From: Watersipora subatra
Taxonomy: Eukaryota; Bryozoa; Gymnolaemata; Cheilostomatida; Watersiporidae
Direction of reading: 5' to 3'
Length of the DNA: 64,000 nucleotides
NCBI RefSeq assembly: GCF_963576615.1
Contig: NC_088715.1
Coordinates: forward strand, 2,682,001 to 2,746,000
Below are positions 31,101 through 40,980 of the stretch, in pieces (the first letter of the stretch is position 1; each line of letters opens with the position of its first letter). The notes under the pieces are model-generated. The model ran no database searches. It saw only the letters and a program-made list of their open reading frames with translations, and was not told the origin of the DNA. Both the position numbers and the translations under genes were made by a program.

Positions 31101-34100
31101 CAGGGTTTGATATAACTATACAGAGTTTGATATAACTATGTAGGATTTGATATAACTATACAGGGTTTGAGTAACTATACAGGGTTTGATATAACCATAC
31201 AGGGTTTGATATAACTATACAGGGTTTGATATAACTGTACAGGGTTTGATATAACTTTACAGGGTTTGATATAACTATACAGGGTTAGATATAACCATAC
31301 AGGGTTTAATATAACTATACAGGGTTCTATATAACATTCTGACCCTCATCACCACAGTCTTCATAGTTTGCATGTGAATGAAGACCAAAGGTCTTGTATA
31401 GAATATAGATCTTTTATAGAATAAAAGATCTACCTGGTACATACATTTGAGTATCCACTTTGTTTGTCATGTTTGTGTTAACAAAAGTATTTATTGAGGC
31501 CAAATGAAATATAGTAATAAGGTAATATGAAATATGAATTTCAGTACCAGGTCTTGCTCGAGAATGGTGAAAAAATCAAGGGAGAGCTTGAGAGGAAGTT
31601 TAAAAGTGCAGTTGCAAGAGCTGCTCTACGTACGGATGAACTGAACTCAGAAAGTGAACATCTGCAGACATTGGAGAAAGAGATTGCCTCCAATATAGAT
31701 TGCAATGGAGTCAGCCTTCTTGACTTTATGCGTAAAAACAGATCAATCTTGAACAACACCAGCCTCCAGCTCTTGAAGAAATTTAGTATTGAGAAAGAAA
31801 CTTTGCAGCTAGAAGGTTTGTATTTGAGTCTTATTTAAACCTCATATGCGCTAAGCTATCACTTGAAATAGATCAGTAACTGAGTCACCTGTAAGTAACA
31901 TATCAGTAACTGGGTCACTCACAAGTAACAATTCAGTAACTACGTCACTCGTAAGTAACAAATCAGCAACTTGGTCGCTCGTAAGTAACAGATCAGCAAC
32001 TGGATCACTTGTAAGTAACAGATCAGTAACTGGGTCACTCATAAGGAACAAATCAGTAACTGGGTCACTTGTAAATAACAGATCAGTATCTAGGTTACTT
32101 GTAAGAAACTGAACAGCAACTGGATCACTTGTAAGTAACAGATCAGTAACTGGGTCACTCATAAGTACTAGATCAGTAACTAGGTCACTTGTAAATAACA
32201 GATCAGTAACTAGATCACTTGTAAGTAACTGAACAGCAACTGGATCACTTGTAAGTAACAGATCAGTAACTGGGTCACTCTTAAGTAACAGATCAGTAAC
32301 TGGGTCACTCGTAAGTAACAGATCAGTAACTGAGTCACTTGTAAGTAACGGATCAGTAAATGGGTCACTTGTAAGTAAAAGATCAGTAACTTCGTCACTC
32401 TTAAGTAACAGACCACTAACTTGTAGGTTGTATTAAACCGCTTGCTTTGGTACTTTTTAGTTTTGAAATAAGACACAAGATTTGAACAATGATCTGTATT
32501 TTCAATTTAGTTACAAGGTATGGCTGGTTAAGAAATGTGTGAGTTAATATAGTGAGTTAACTACACTTACATGAGACTATGACAGAGCAAGAAATGAATT
32601 ATCAAAAAGAAACTTCTGACATGGAATTATAGCTAACTTGCCTGGTATTTACATGTAAGTAGGTGAGGAAGGTAGATACTACGCACGAGACCTTTAATGA
32701 CCACATGACATAAAGCTACTGACTTTACTACACGTACTACTGAGTAGGAGTTCGCTTCTCTTGCTTTCTAATAGAATATTTCTTCATGTTCTGTTTATTA
32801 GTATGAATAAAGAAAACCGTTAAAACATCTTTCTATCTCTCTTTCTTTTCTCTTCACTTCCCCTCTCTCTCTTTCCACCTTTCTCTCTCCCCCTTTTCAG
32901 CTACCTCTTTCCCTCGCCCTTCCCCGGTTTGTCTTTCCCCCTTTCCCTCTCTCCCTTTCCCTCTCTCTCTTTACCTCTCTCCCTTTCCCTCTCTCCCTTT
33001 CCCTCTCTCCCGTTCCCTTTCTCCTGTTCCCTCTCTCTCGATCCCTCTCTCCCGTTCTCTCTCTCCCAATCCCTCTCTCCCACTCCCTCTTTCCTCTCTC
33101 CCTTTCTGTCCTCTTCCCGCTCTCTTCGCCTCGCTCCTCTCTTTTCGCTTCCCTCTCCTCTCTCCTCACTCCCCTCTTCTTGCTCCCCTCTCTTCACTAC
33201 CCTCGCGTCTCGCTCCTCCTCCTCGCTCCCTCCAACTCGCTCTCCCAATTCGCTCCCCCCATCTCGCTCCCCCCATTCGCTCCCCCTATCTCGCTTTTCT
33301 TCTCTCCCTTTTCTTCTCTCCCTTTTTTTCTCTCTTTTTTCTTCTCTCCCTTTTCCTCTATTCCTTGTCCTCTATTCCTATTCCTCTTCCCCTTCTCTTC
33401 ATTTTCCTGACTTCCTTTTTCTCTCTTCCTTTTCCTCTCTCCCTTTTCTTCTCTCCCTTTTTTCTCTCTTTTTTCTCTCTTCCTTTTCCTCTCTTCCTTT
33501 TCCTCTCTTCCTTTTCCTCTCTTCCTTTTCCTCTATTCCTTTTCCTCTCTTCCTTTTCCTCTCTTCCTTTTCCTCCCTTCCTTTTCCTCTTTTCCTTTTC
33601 CTCTCTTCCTTTTCCTCTCTTCCTTTTCCTCTCTTCCTTTTCCTCCTTTCCTTTTCCTCTCTTCCTTTTCCTCTCTTCCTTTTCCTCTCTTCCATTTCCT
33701 CTATTCCTTTTCCTCTCTTCATTTTCCTCTCTTCTTTTTCCTCTCTTCCTTTTCCTCTCTTCTTTTTCCTCTCTTCATTTTCCTCTCTTCATTTTCCTCT
33801 TTTCCTCCCTTCCTTTTCCTCTCTTCCTTTTCCTTCATTCCTTTTCCTCTCTTCATTTTCATTTCTTCATTTTCCTCTTTTCCTTTTCCTCTCTTTATTT
33901 TCCTCTCTTCATTTTCCTCTATTCCTTTTCCTCTGTTCAATTTCCTCTCTTTATTTTCCTCTCTTCATTTTCCTCTCTTCCTTTTCCTCTCTTCCTTTTC
34001 CTCAATTTCCTTTTCCTCTCTTCCTTTTCCTCTCTTCATTTTCCTCTCTTCCTTTTTCTCTATTCCTTTTCCTCTCTTCCTTTTCCTCAATTTCCTTTTC

Positions 34101-37100
34101 CTCTCTTCCTTTTCCTCTCTTCATTTTCCTCTCTTCCTTTTTCTCTATTCCTTTTCCTCTCTTCCTTTTCCTCTCTTCCTTTTCCTCTCTTCCTTTTCCT
34201 CTTTTCCTTTTCCTCTCTTCATTTTCCTCTCTTCTTTTTCCTCTCTTCCTTTTCCTCTCTTCTTTTTCCTCTTTTCCTTTTCCTCTCTTCCTTTTCCTCT
34301 CTTCCTTTTCCACTCTTCCTTTTCCTCTCTTCTTTTTCCTCTATTCCTTTTCCTCTCTTCCTTTTCTTCTCTACCTTTTTTCTCTCCCTTTTTTTCTCTC
34401 TTTTTTCTCTCTTCCTTTTCCTCTATTCCTTTTCCTCTCTTTCTTTTCCTCTCTTCTTTTTCCTCTTTTCTTTTTCCTCTCTTCATTTTCCTCTTTTCCT
34501 TTTCCTCTCTTCCTTTTCCTCTTTTCCTTTTCCTCTATTCCTTTTCTTCTCTTCCTTTTCCTCTCTTATTTTCCACTCTTCATTTTCCTCTCTTCCTTTT
34601 TCTCTCTTCCTTTTCCTCTTTTCCTTTTCCTCTATTCCTTTTCCTCTATTCCTTTTCCTCTTTTCCTTTTCCTCTATTAGGTGATAAAGGTAAACATGTA
34701 AGTAGATGAGAAAGGTAAACATGTAAGTAGATGAGAAAGGTAAACATGTAGGTAGATGAGAAAGGTAAACATGTAAGTAGATGAGAAAGGTAAACATGTA
34801 AGTAGATGAGAAAGGTAAACGTGTAAGTAGATGAGAAAGGTAAACATGTAAGTAAATGAGAAAGGTAAACATGTAAGTAGATGAGAAAGGTAAACATGTA
34901 AGTAGATGAGAAAGGTAAACATGTAAGTAGATGAGAAAGGTAAACGTGTAAGTAGATGAGAAAGGTAAAAGTGAAAGTAGAGGAGAAAGGTAAACATGTA
35001 AATAGATGAGAAAGGTAAACATGTAAGTAGATGAAAAAGGTAAACATGTAAATAGATGAGAAAGGTAAACGTGTAAGTAGATGAGAAAGGTAAACGTGTA
35101 AGTAGATGAGAAAGGTAAACATGTAAGTAGATGAGAAAGGTAAATGTGTAAGTAGATGAGAAAGGTAAATGTGTAACTAGATGAGAAAGGTAAACATGTA
35201 AGTAGATGAGAAAGGTAAACATGTAAGTAGATGAGAAAGGTAAATGTGTAACTAGATGAGAAAGGTAAAAATGTAAGTAGATGAGAAAGGTAAACATGTA
35301 AGTAGATGAGAAAGGTAAATGTGTAACTAGATGAGAAAGGTAAACATGTAAGTAGATGAAAAAGGTAAACATGTTAGTAGATGAGAAAGGTAAACATGTA
35401 AGTAGATGAGAAAGGTAAACATGTAAGTAGATGAAAAAGGTAAACATGTTAGTAGATGAGAAAGGTAAACATGTAACTAGATGAGAAAGGTAAACATGTA
35501 AGTAGATGAGAAAGGTAAACATGTAATTAGATGAGAAAGGTAAACGTGTAAGTAGATGAGAAAGGTAAATGTGTAAGTAGATGAGAAAGGTAAACGTGTA
35601 AATAGATGAGAAAGGTAAACGTGTAAGTAGATGAGAAAGGTAAACATGTAAGTAGATGAGAAAGGTAAACATGTAAGTAGATGAGAAAGGTAAATGTGTA
35701 AGTAGATGAGAAAGGTAAATGTGTAACTAGATGAGAAAGGTAAACATGTAAGTAGATGAGAAAGGTAAATGTGTAACTAGATGAGAAAGGTAAACATGTA
35801 AGTAGATGAGAAAGGTAAACATGTAAGTAGATGAGAAAGGTAAATGTGTAACTAGATGAGAAAGGTAAACATGTAAGTAGATGAAAAAGGTAAACATGTT
35901 AGTAGATGAGAAAGGTAAACATGTAAGTAGATGAGAAAGGTAAACATGTAAGTAGATGAGAAAGGTAAACATGTAAGTAGATGAGAAAGGTAAACATGTT
36001 AGTAGATGAGAAAGGTAAACATGTCATTAGATGAGAAAGGTAAACATGTAAGTAGATGAAAAAGGTAAACATGTTAGTAGATGAGAAAGGTAAACATGTA
36101 AGTAGATGAGAAAGGTAAACATGTAAGTAGATGAAAAAGGTAAACATGTTAGTAGATGAGAAAGGTAAACATGTAAGTAGATGAAAAAGGTAAACATGTT
36201 AGTAGATGAGAAAGGTAAACATGTTAGTAGATGAGAAAGGTAAACATGTAAGTAGATGAAAAAGGTAAACATGTAAGTAGATGAGAAAGGTAAACATGTA
36301 AGTAGATGAGAAAGGTAAACATGTAATTAGATGAGAAAGGTAAACGTGTAAGTAGATGAGAAAGGTAAACATGTAAGTAGATGAGAAAGGTAAACATGTA
36401 AGTAGATGAGAAAGGTAAACGTGTAAGTAGGTGAGAAAGATAAATCTTACACACATGACCTTTAATTAATAACCACATAAAGCTACCGCCGACCTCACTA
36501 CACCTACTATTACTACTGAGCAAAAGTTTTCTTTTCTTGTCTCTAAATAAAATATTTCTTTATGTTCTGTTTATAATATGAAGAAGGAAATTGTTAAAGT
36601 ATAAGGCTGACTTAAATGTGCTCTTTTCTATTACAAGAGCTGCGTATGCCTGGAGTAACAGCAATGATCTCTTCTTGCTTGTTGCTAATAATAACTACAT
36701 ACTTGGGGTAAAATTGTAAGTTTAGTAAAAAACTTTACTATAAAACTTATTTCTGTTAACTAGATAGAAATTCATATTTATTAATAGTATAATTATAAAT
36801 TTATGATTATCATTGTATTGCTATATATAATTATTGCTGTATATATTATACAATCATTTATAATTCATAACATATAAACATTTCAATTAACTATGAAATG
36901 AAAATTTAAAAAATGGAAACAACAAATTGATTATGTTTCCTCTAAGCCACGTTATAACGCATCTTGAAGGGCATAAATCACATTTTTATTACAGCCTTTC
37001 AAAATGTTAACCAGTTATAGCCTGGGTTCCCAATTCGCTACTTGATAGGTCCAATCATCAAATGGCAATGGAAGCCATACTTTCCCTCTCACCTGCAGCT

Positions 37101-40100
37101 GACCACTAAGAAAAGTACAGATGAGCAAATTCTCTCTTTGACCTTCATGAAAAACGGTTCTGTCCTTGTGGCTGCAGAGAAGAACATTCTAGAAATTAGA
37201 GACGCTCAACTGAAAGTTCGACATCGACAGACGACATCAGGTACTCTTAAAGCAGTGTCTACGCTCAACAATCAACCTGCAGCCTTGATACATGATGATG
37301 ACAAAGTAGCCTTTTATCTATATGAGGATAATCTCCTTGAGGGTAGAAAGGTCATAGAGTGGAGAAGCCCTGAGCTCGAGTCATATGATCTGGCAGTATT
37401 TGAGAATGAACTAGTAGTATTAGAAGTGCTTGCCAAGAAGATAACGCGTGTCCGTACTGATGATTGGACAATTGAAGAAGAGATTTTAGATACTAAACCT
37501 GGCTCAATATGCATCGTTGATAAAAGCTGCTTCTGGGCTGCCGACTCTACGTCTATTTGGAAACTCGACAGCCATTTAAAACTGAGTTTTGGGTGTAGCC
37601 ATGTGCCGTGGGAAACTAACGGAAAACCATTGGCATCTGTTCGACTCTGTAAAACTTCAGATGCGAATGGGTTTTTTTATGCGAGCAAAGGAAACCGGAT
37701 TCTATCATTTCCTTTTACAGGTAAGTTTATAAATCTTTACGTTTGTCTGTCATTCATCTGTCCAGTTATAGCAATAAAGTTATAGCAATAAAAATATCCT
37801 TCGTACTGGATTTGAACTCGTGATATTCAAATCGCACGCCGACTAACAAGCGCGGGTAATCACAAGGCTATGCAGTTCATATCATACCCATTGCTCTTAC
37901 CATATACTCACTGTATATCCTTTTCGGATTGCACATGAAAATATTTAATTGATACAGTGCGCTCTTGGGCTACGATGCCCCTGTTATAAGCTTGTTTACG
38001 TCTCACAATGCAACACAATGCGTTTTCGTTATATAAGGACAAAATTCTTTTGACTTTTTTCCGTTATATTATATTACCAAAAACTTCTCTCAAAATTAAA
38101 ATTTGACAGTTGGCATACTAATTACGATGAAATAACAAAAATGCTGTTATGCTATTCGCCGAAATCACTCCTATAGAACGCCTGAAAGAAATATGATGAT
38201 CACTATCTCTGTTCAGTGTTATTCCAAGTCAATCCAAGCCGAGCCATGCCGAGTCAAGACCGAGCTGAGCCGGGCCGAGCCGTGTCGGGTCTAGCCAAGT
38301 AGAACGGAGGTGGAGCTTACTAGCTATATCAGCTCGAACATTTGTGTAGAAGAGCAGAGTTTTTGGCCTGTTCATTGCTTGTTACTTGATCATTGTTGTA
38401 CAATTTATGAACTAAGCAGAAATATATGTATAAACTCATGCCCCGAGTCTTGTACTAGTGGAGGAAAAGTGAAGGTCGCACAAAACCTTTACACTATGAA
38501 ACACGAAAAAATGTGATGATCACTATCTCAGTTCAGTGTTATTCGTTATAAGTTATAGTAAAACCGTAACTGAAAACAGATAAGTAATAAAATATTAGGC
38601 AATGACAAAGTTGAAGTGTAGTTCAGTAAAATGCATACTAAAACTCAGCTTTGGTAAGTTAAAATCATTTAGGTTAAAATCAACATTTACATGTATGTTA
38701 TACGTTTGTCTAAAAGGAACCACCTACGATACGTACTGCATGTAGTAGATTGTAATGCTACATTTTCTTGCAGATCATAACCACTAAATACACAAAAACT
38801 ACTGTACGTAACTATAGTTACTAAAGTTAACATATTGTTTTGCTACTATTTTTAATGTGAATAGTCTGTGAATAACATTTTGATGATTTTTACAAAGGTG
38901 TGTTTGCATAAGATAGTGATATAATGCTATCACTTAATTGAATTAAAATCATATAATTTTATACCAAATCATTTTTTATTGTAATCACGGTAAAACAACC
39001 TTTATTTAGCCGTTATTTGCTAATTATTTAACATTTACATTTAAACACCTTTACTGTTGTTTTATTTTCCCTCCTAACTTATTCGACAAAACCTTTTTTG
39101 TGTGATATGAAATTTAAAAGTTACAGTTGCTTGAAAAAGTTTCAAAACCTTTACAGTTGTTTTCTTTTTTTCTCTTAATTTATTTGAACTGCACAAAACA
39201 CTTCATGAAAGTTGAAAGTTACATGTTGCTGGATGTTGAATAAAGATAAATTTTCTGTGCAAAGACTTTTTTATTACCCGAGCAACGCCGAGCAATCACC
39301 TAGTAATAGTGATATAACGGTATCTCGCCAATTGTCTATAAATAGACGATTTGCTATATACCGCGGTTCGATATATCAAACTCGCAATATCAGATGGAAT
39401 GTTGATTTTTGGAAATCGCCAAATTTTAGAAATCTGAATAATCAGAACTTCTGTAAGATCTTCGGAAAGGCTTGCACTAGTTATGCTCATTTACTCTCTT
39501 GATGTAACCAAATAATTTTTTGAGGTTTCACTTTCCTTTGTTGTAGCATTTGTTTCATTTGTTAAAAATTGTTACAATAAAATTATTTATCATACAAGAA
39601 CTCTCGAACTAAACAATTGTTTCATTAAAATTATCTGTCATACAAGGTTTAACATTTACTGAGTTTACAGAGAATAATTCAATAAAACCTGATGAATTAA
39701 CTAGTTTCACCAAAAAGACAACTTTTAACATAAACAACGTATAATAACATATATTAACAAATCAAAAGTTAGCTTTTTAAAATGAAGCATTTATTCCAGA
39801 CAGAGAAACACAATTCCCACCTATTTTTCACCCACTAACTAAATTTGTCTTTTTATAAATTCTTGAACGATTGTAACGCGGTACATATCAAATGTGTATT
39901 TATTTAGGAATGTTACCCAACCTTGACCTAATTAATGTTTGAAAATGTACTGAATTAGATACAATATTTTGTCAAAAATATTTTAGGATGGAGACATAGC
40001 TTCTTATCTGGCCCAGACCTATCTGTAAACCAGGAAATCACTGATCTAGCTGTGTGCAGAACTAACCTGGTTGTAGCCTGTGGACCCGAGATGATGTTGT

Positions 40101-40114
40101 TCAACATACTCTAA
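18961..40114 (+). CDS. TRIM-2: RING, B-boxes, GLFG repeats, coiled coil, propeller (10 exons, one broken by a transposon)
   Basis: Exons: 18961-19103, 19389-19557, 19635-19714 joined to 22918-23030 (transposon between), 23763-25117, 28474-28617, 29085-29211, 29627-29964, 31545-31815, 37049-37720, 39987-40114. All have GT-AG edges and compatible phases, and sum to 3540 nt, exactly 1180 codons with the TAA stop. The product would be a RING E3 ubiquitin ligase of TRIM type with a nucleoporin-like FG domain inserted before the coiled coil. Only the 3.2-kb transposon in exon 3 interrupts the frame. I cannot find a splice pair at the transposon ends that restores frame, so full-length protein is doubtful. 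No transcripts were available. Confidence 0.8.
19389..19557 (+). CDS. TRIM-2 exon 2, B-box 1
   Basis: Follows a tattatag acceptor and ends in phase 0 at cag-gtgagt. It encodes a B-box 1-like zinc motif: CDPC, then VYCINC, then FCETHEQ, with the cysteine/histidine pattern seen in TRIM proteins that have two B-boxes. Confidence 0.82.
20087..20959 (+). pseudogene. transposon gene, 5' exons (degraded)
   Basis: Frames at about 20087-20260 (LVCHYACHKKYCNKLFLERA, His/Cys-spaced) and 20695-20958 (LRSFGTVRGTGPLLPQLY) look like remnants of the N-terminal half of the DHEEADTR family. In that family a YH..C..F motif is common. They are not joined in one frame, and a MITE lies between them. Confidence 0.5.
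20478..20654. mobile_element. 177-bp MITE nested in the transposon
   Basis: Terminal inverted repeats CAGGCCTGCCAAC and, as the complement of the right end, CATACCTGCCAAC. An 8-bp direct repeat ttggtgac lies at 20470-20477 and 20655-20662. The inside is rich in gcgtgag and ctcacgc motifs that extend the fold. An 8-bp duplication fits a hAT-type mover. Confidence 0.75.
21477..22211 (+). CDS. transposon-borne DHEEADTR protein, C-terminal exon (244 codons)
   Basis: Open frame with SDHEEADTRM, IKCQDTDVFMI and ALSGCDSISAFYSKGKKSFL. I recognise this set from many uncharacterised proteins in invertebrate and fish genomes, usually repetitive. The acidic spacing (EAD, then DTD, then GCD plus a small GKGK turn) resembles the PIN/XPG 5'-nuclease fold (EA, DxD, G.D...GxG). 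That resemblance is my inference. It ends near the 3' end of the element. The start is not certain, since exons upstream are broken. Confidence 0.65.
   Translation: MMGKPVNKNIVSLASDHEEADTRMTAHIMSIMEDKGSNCTVMIKCQDTDVFMIRISCVHELPSDQFYYFCGKKERMRCIHIGNVSGILTPPYYQALLGLHALSGCDSISAFYSKGKKSFLNLLNQNPEFINVLSSLGLEFEVSDDTQHSIEKLICRLYNIDTTEKVNEARYLVYCSPSRISQANLHPTQDELRLHVMRAGYQAAIWRRAVQPTIDPPLPTNHGWTLYNGNLKITWMTQTHRLLV
23031..23762. other. TRIM-2 intron 3
   Basis: Contains a TA/TG microsatellite at about 23180-23240. The part from about 23390 aligns with TRIM-3 46200-46690. No exon is seen. Confidence 0.6.
23763..25117 (+). CDS. TRIM-2 exon 4, FG/GLFG nucleoporin-like repeat domain
   Basis: 1355-bp exon (phase 1 in, phase 0 out, gtaagt donor). 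It encodes 11 tandem 39-residue units, each with GFGF and GLFG and a Ser/Thr/Asn-rich, almost uncharged spacer (GFGFAPSKSNTGLFGSTTD, then APAPFA). That gives about 22 FG motifs. Units 5-10 form three copies of a 78-residue dimer, so recent homogenisation is visible at 234 bp. The composition is that of cohesive GLFG nucleoporins such as Nup98, which phase-separate and bind transport receptors. The acceptor (attaag at 23757-23762) is weak, so the left edge is less sure. Confidence 0.85.
25386..28456 (+). repeat. 43-bp tandem array R3 in TRIM-2 intron 4 (about 71 units)
   Basis: Unit theme: ttcttatctgatgttactca followed by ctgtgtctatattactatatgag. Variants include ttactaactgtg and attactacataag, and blocks of variants recur as higher-order groups. 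The array reaches to within about 20 bp of the 3' splice site of exon 5, and its last degenerate unit supplies that intron's 3' end. A homologous array is in TRIM-3. Confidence 0.97.
28474..28617 (+). CDS. TRIM-2 exon 5, unrecognised domain part 1
   Basis: 144-bp phase 0-0 exon after aattgcag. It encodes MSVNFVAPDGTDNMVKNGVS and then VKTKHYNITRMHQYEAFSVE. The alternating hydrophobic pattern suggests a small beta domain shared with exon 6. I do not recognise a family. The TRIM-3 counterpart is the same length and well conserved. Confidence 0.8.
29085..29211 (+). CDS. TRIM-2 exon 6, unrecognised domain part 2
   Basis: 127-bp exon, phase 0 to 1, after ttcacag. It encodes ELRLDDYQLNGKRPFVFR and ends LKEKPPADK. 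It likely completes the small domain begun in exon 5. The donor gtttag is non-ideal but is matched by gttttg in TRIM-3. Confidence 0.75.
29627..29964 (+). CDS. TRIM-2 exon 7, coiled coil part 1
   Basis: 338-bp exon, phase 1 to 0. After a Ser/Asn-rich linker it encodes LHKFMPIADVLNKADELLRR and further helix typical of the TRIM B-box C-terminal coiled coil. It is open throughout, unlike TRIM-3 exon 7, which is the same length but has a stop. Confidence 0.85.
30226..31334 (+). repeat. 20-bp tandem array R1 in TRIM-2 intron 7 (about 55 units)
   Basis: Same 20-bp unit as in TRIM-1 (tatacagggtttgatataac). A block of about 12 units including a shortened unit (gggttgatataac) occurs twice, near 30270-30480 and 30510-30720, showing duplication of multi-unit blocks. 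It ends about 210 bp before exon 8. Confidence 0.97.
31545..31815 (+). CDS. TRIM-2 exon 8, coiled coil part 2
   Basis: 271-bp exon, phase 0 to 1, after atttcag. It encodes YQVLLENGEKIKGELE and continues as an amphipathic helix ending ETLQLEG. Open. Confidence 0.88.
31866..32425 (+). repeat. 30-bp tandem array R2 in TRIM-2 intron 8
   Basis: About 18 units of the same 30-bp repeat as in TRIM-1 intron 8, most with gtaagtaac. It begins about 50 bp after the real donor. Confidence 0.93.
32840..34679 (+). repeat. 1.8-kb pyrimidine array, 14-bp unit
   Basis: Strand-asymmetric C/T tract. From about 33410 the unit is 14 bp (cttccttttcctct) with small changes; before that it is a less regular ctccctctct run. 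Long frames on either strand here (Phe/Leu/Ser on plus, Lys/Arg/Glu on minus) are artefacts of the repeat. The TRIM-1 and TRIM-3 introns lack it. Confidence 0.96.
34680..36445 (+). repeat. 25-bp tandem array in TRIM-2 intron 8 (about 70 units)
   Basis: Unit theme: gagaaaggtaaacatgtaag followed by tagat, with variants (aacgtg, aatgtg, gttagt, taacta). Nearly every unit has gtaagt. It directly abuts the pyrimidine array. Single-copy precursors of the unit sit at about 3580 (TRIM-1), 32655 (TRIM-2) and 60565 (TRIM-3). A segment of about 180 bp containing the precursor is present on both sides of the two arrays (32653-32830 and 36425-36600). Confidence 0.97.
36446..37048. other. TRIM-2 intron 8, right end
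   Basis: Non-coding; aligns with TRIM-1 3590-4260 and TRIM-3 60590-61075. No extra exon is needed: phases of exons 8 and 9 join directly. Confidence 0.7.
37049..37720 (+). CDS. TRIM-2 exon 9, beta-propeller-like domain
   Basis: 672-bp exon from the gatag acceptor (GPIIKWQWKPYFPSH first) to tttacag-gtaagt. Open throughout; same length and motifs as TRIM-1 exon 9, for example VRTDDWTIEEEIL and FFYASKGNRILSF. Confidence 0.85.
37721..39986. other. TRIM-2 intron 9
   Basis: Aligned with TRIM-1 intron 9. It has an extra 290-bp segment (38224-38513) between 30-bp direct repeats; see findings. A SINE-like stretch lies at about 37800-37900. No exon is supported. Confidence 0.7.
38194..38543. repeat. 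290-bp insertion between 30-bp direct repeats
   Basis: The 30-mer beginning tgatgatcactatct lies at 38194-38223 and again at 38514-38543 with one mismatch. TRIM-1 has it once (near 5778-5807). The inserted part starts with a GC-rich run of gagccg-like words, unlike its surroundings. Confidence 0.8.
39987..40114 (+). CDS. TRIM-2 exon 10, last propeller blade and stop
   Basis: Phase 1 exon after ttttag. It ends LVVACGPEMMLFNIL then TAA (40112-40114), where TRIM-1 and TRIM-3 have TGA at the same place. Confidence 0.87.
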
Positions 40115-40189
40115 CATGGGATTTCTTCGCTCGAGCCTTTTGTATATAGGAACTTTACCTATCTTATAGACACTAATATCCACCGACTC

Positions 40190-40220
40190 CTTATTGTCAC
40201 ATCTTCCATGTGACAATAAG
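40190..40220 (+). promoter_or_regulatory. 3' UTR hairpin, TRIM-2
   Basis: Identical to the TRIM-1 hairpin in stem and loop, 75 nt after the stop codon. Confidence 0.6.
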
Positions 40221-40604
40221 GAAGCCATTATGCCGTGGACAGTTACACTGTAATTCTATAAACCTAGTAAAATATTTTTAGAGAAATAATGCAGTCATGT
40301 TAAACACTTGATTTTACACGGCAAGAAAGCATATCAAAGTTAGAGGATGAGAGAAGACAACTTGCAAGATTACAATCAAGAGACACTTCTGTGGTATTTA
40401 GATCAAACCATAGACACAACTATATTAGTTACCTCTCTTTTTGCACATCTGTGATTAATGTTTGCAGCCAACAAATACATGTTGTACCATAGAGTGTGAA
40501 AATATTAGCATGACTACATATTCTGTTGCCAGGAGAGTGTCTTATTGTTTATGCAGCTTTTTTCTACCAAGATATTTTATTATATTGTTCGATGGTCAAG
40601 GTCA

Positions 40605-40800
40605 TATAGCAGGTGTTCTGCCATATAACAAATTCCATACTATATAACAGGTGCCGTGCCATACTACGGGTGTTCTATCATATGGCAAATGTCCTCTTGT
40701 ATGTTTTTCTTGTCATGTAACAGATCTCCTATCATGTATCAAGCGTATTAACATGTGACAGATTTTCTGATATATGACAGATGTCCCAACATGTAACAGG
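40605..40800 (+). repeat. short palindromic repeat array between TRIM-2 and POMP-B
   Basis: About 9 degenerate units of the caggtgtcctgtcatatga type; a contracted version of 7820-8165. Confidence 0.7.
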
Positions 40801-40980
40801 TCTGAAGACAAACATCATTTGTAGCTGATGATTCAATGAGCCATGCCATGCGAAAAAACGGCATTTCAAATTATTTTGAGACTTTACAATTGCCTAAAGA
40901 TGAATATATTTTCCATAGTAAATTTGATATACTTTACATAGAAGATACAATTAAAATACAACTTCAAGATGGAGCTCAGA

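Noticed and set aside
32897-34684. Long frames rich in Phe/Leu/Ser (plus) or Lys/Arg/Glu (minus)
   Set aside because: Pure products of the 14-bp and irregular pyrimidine repeats; no start context, splicing or homology.
34483-36523. Minus-strand frames with repeated MFTFLIYLHVYLSH
   Set aside because: Translation of the 25-bp array, in which three units make 25 codons without a stop; not a membrane protein gene.
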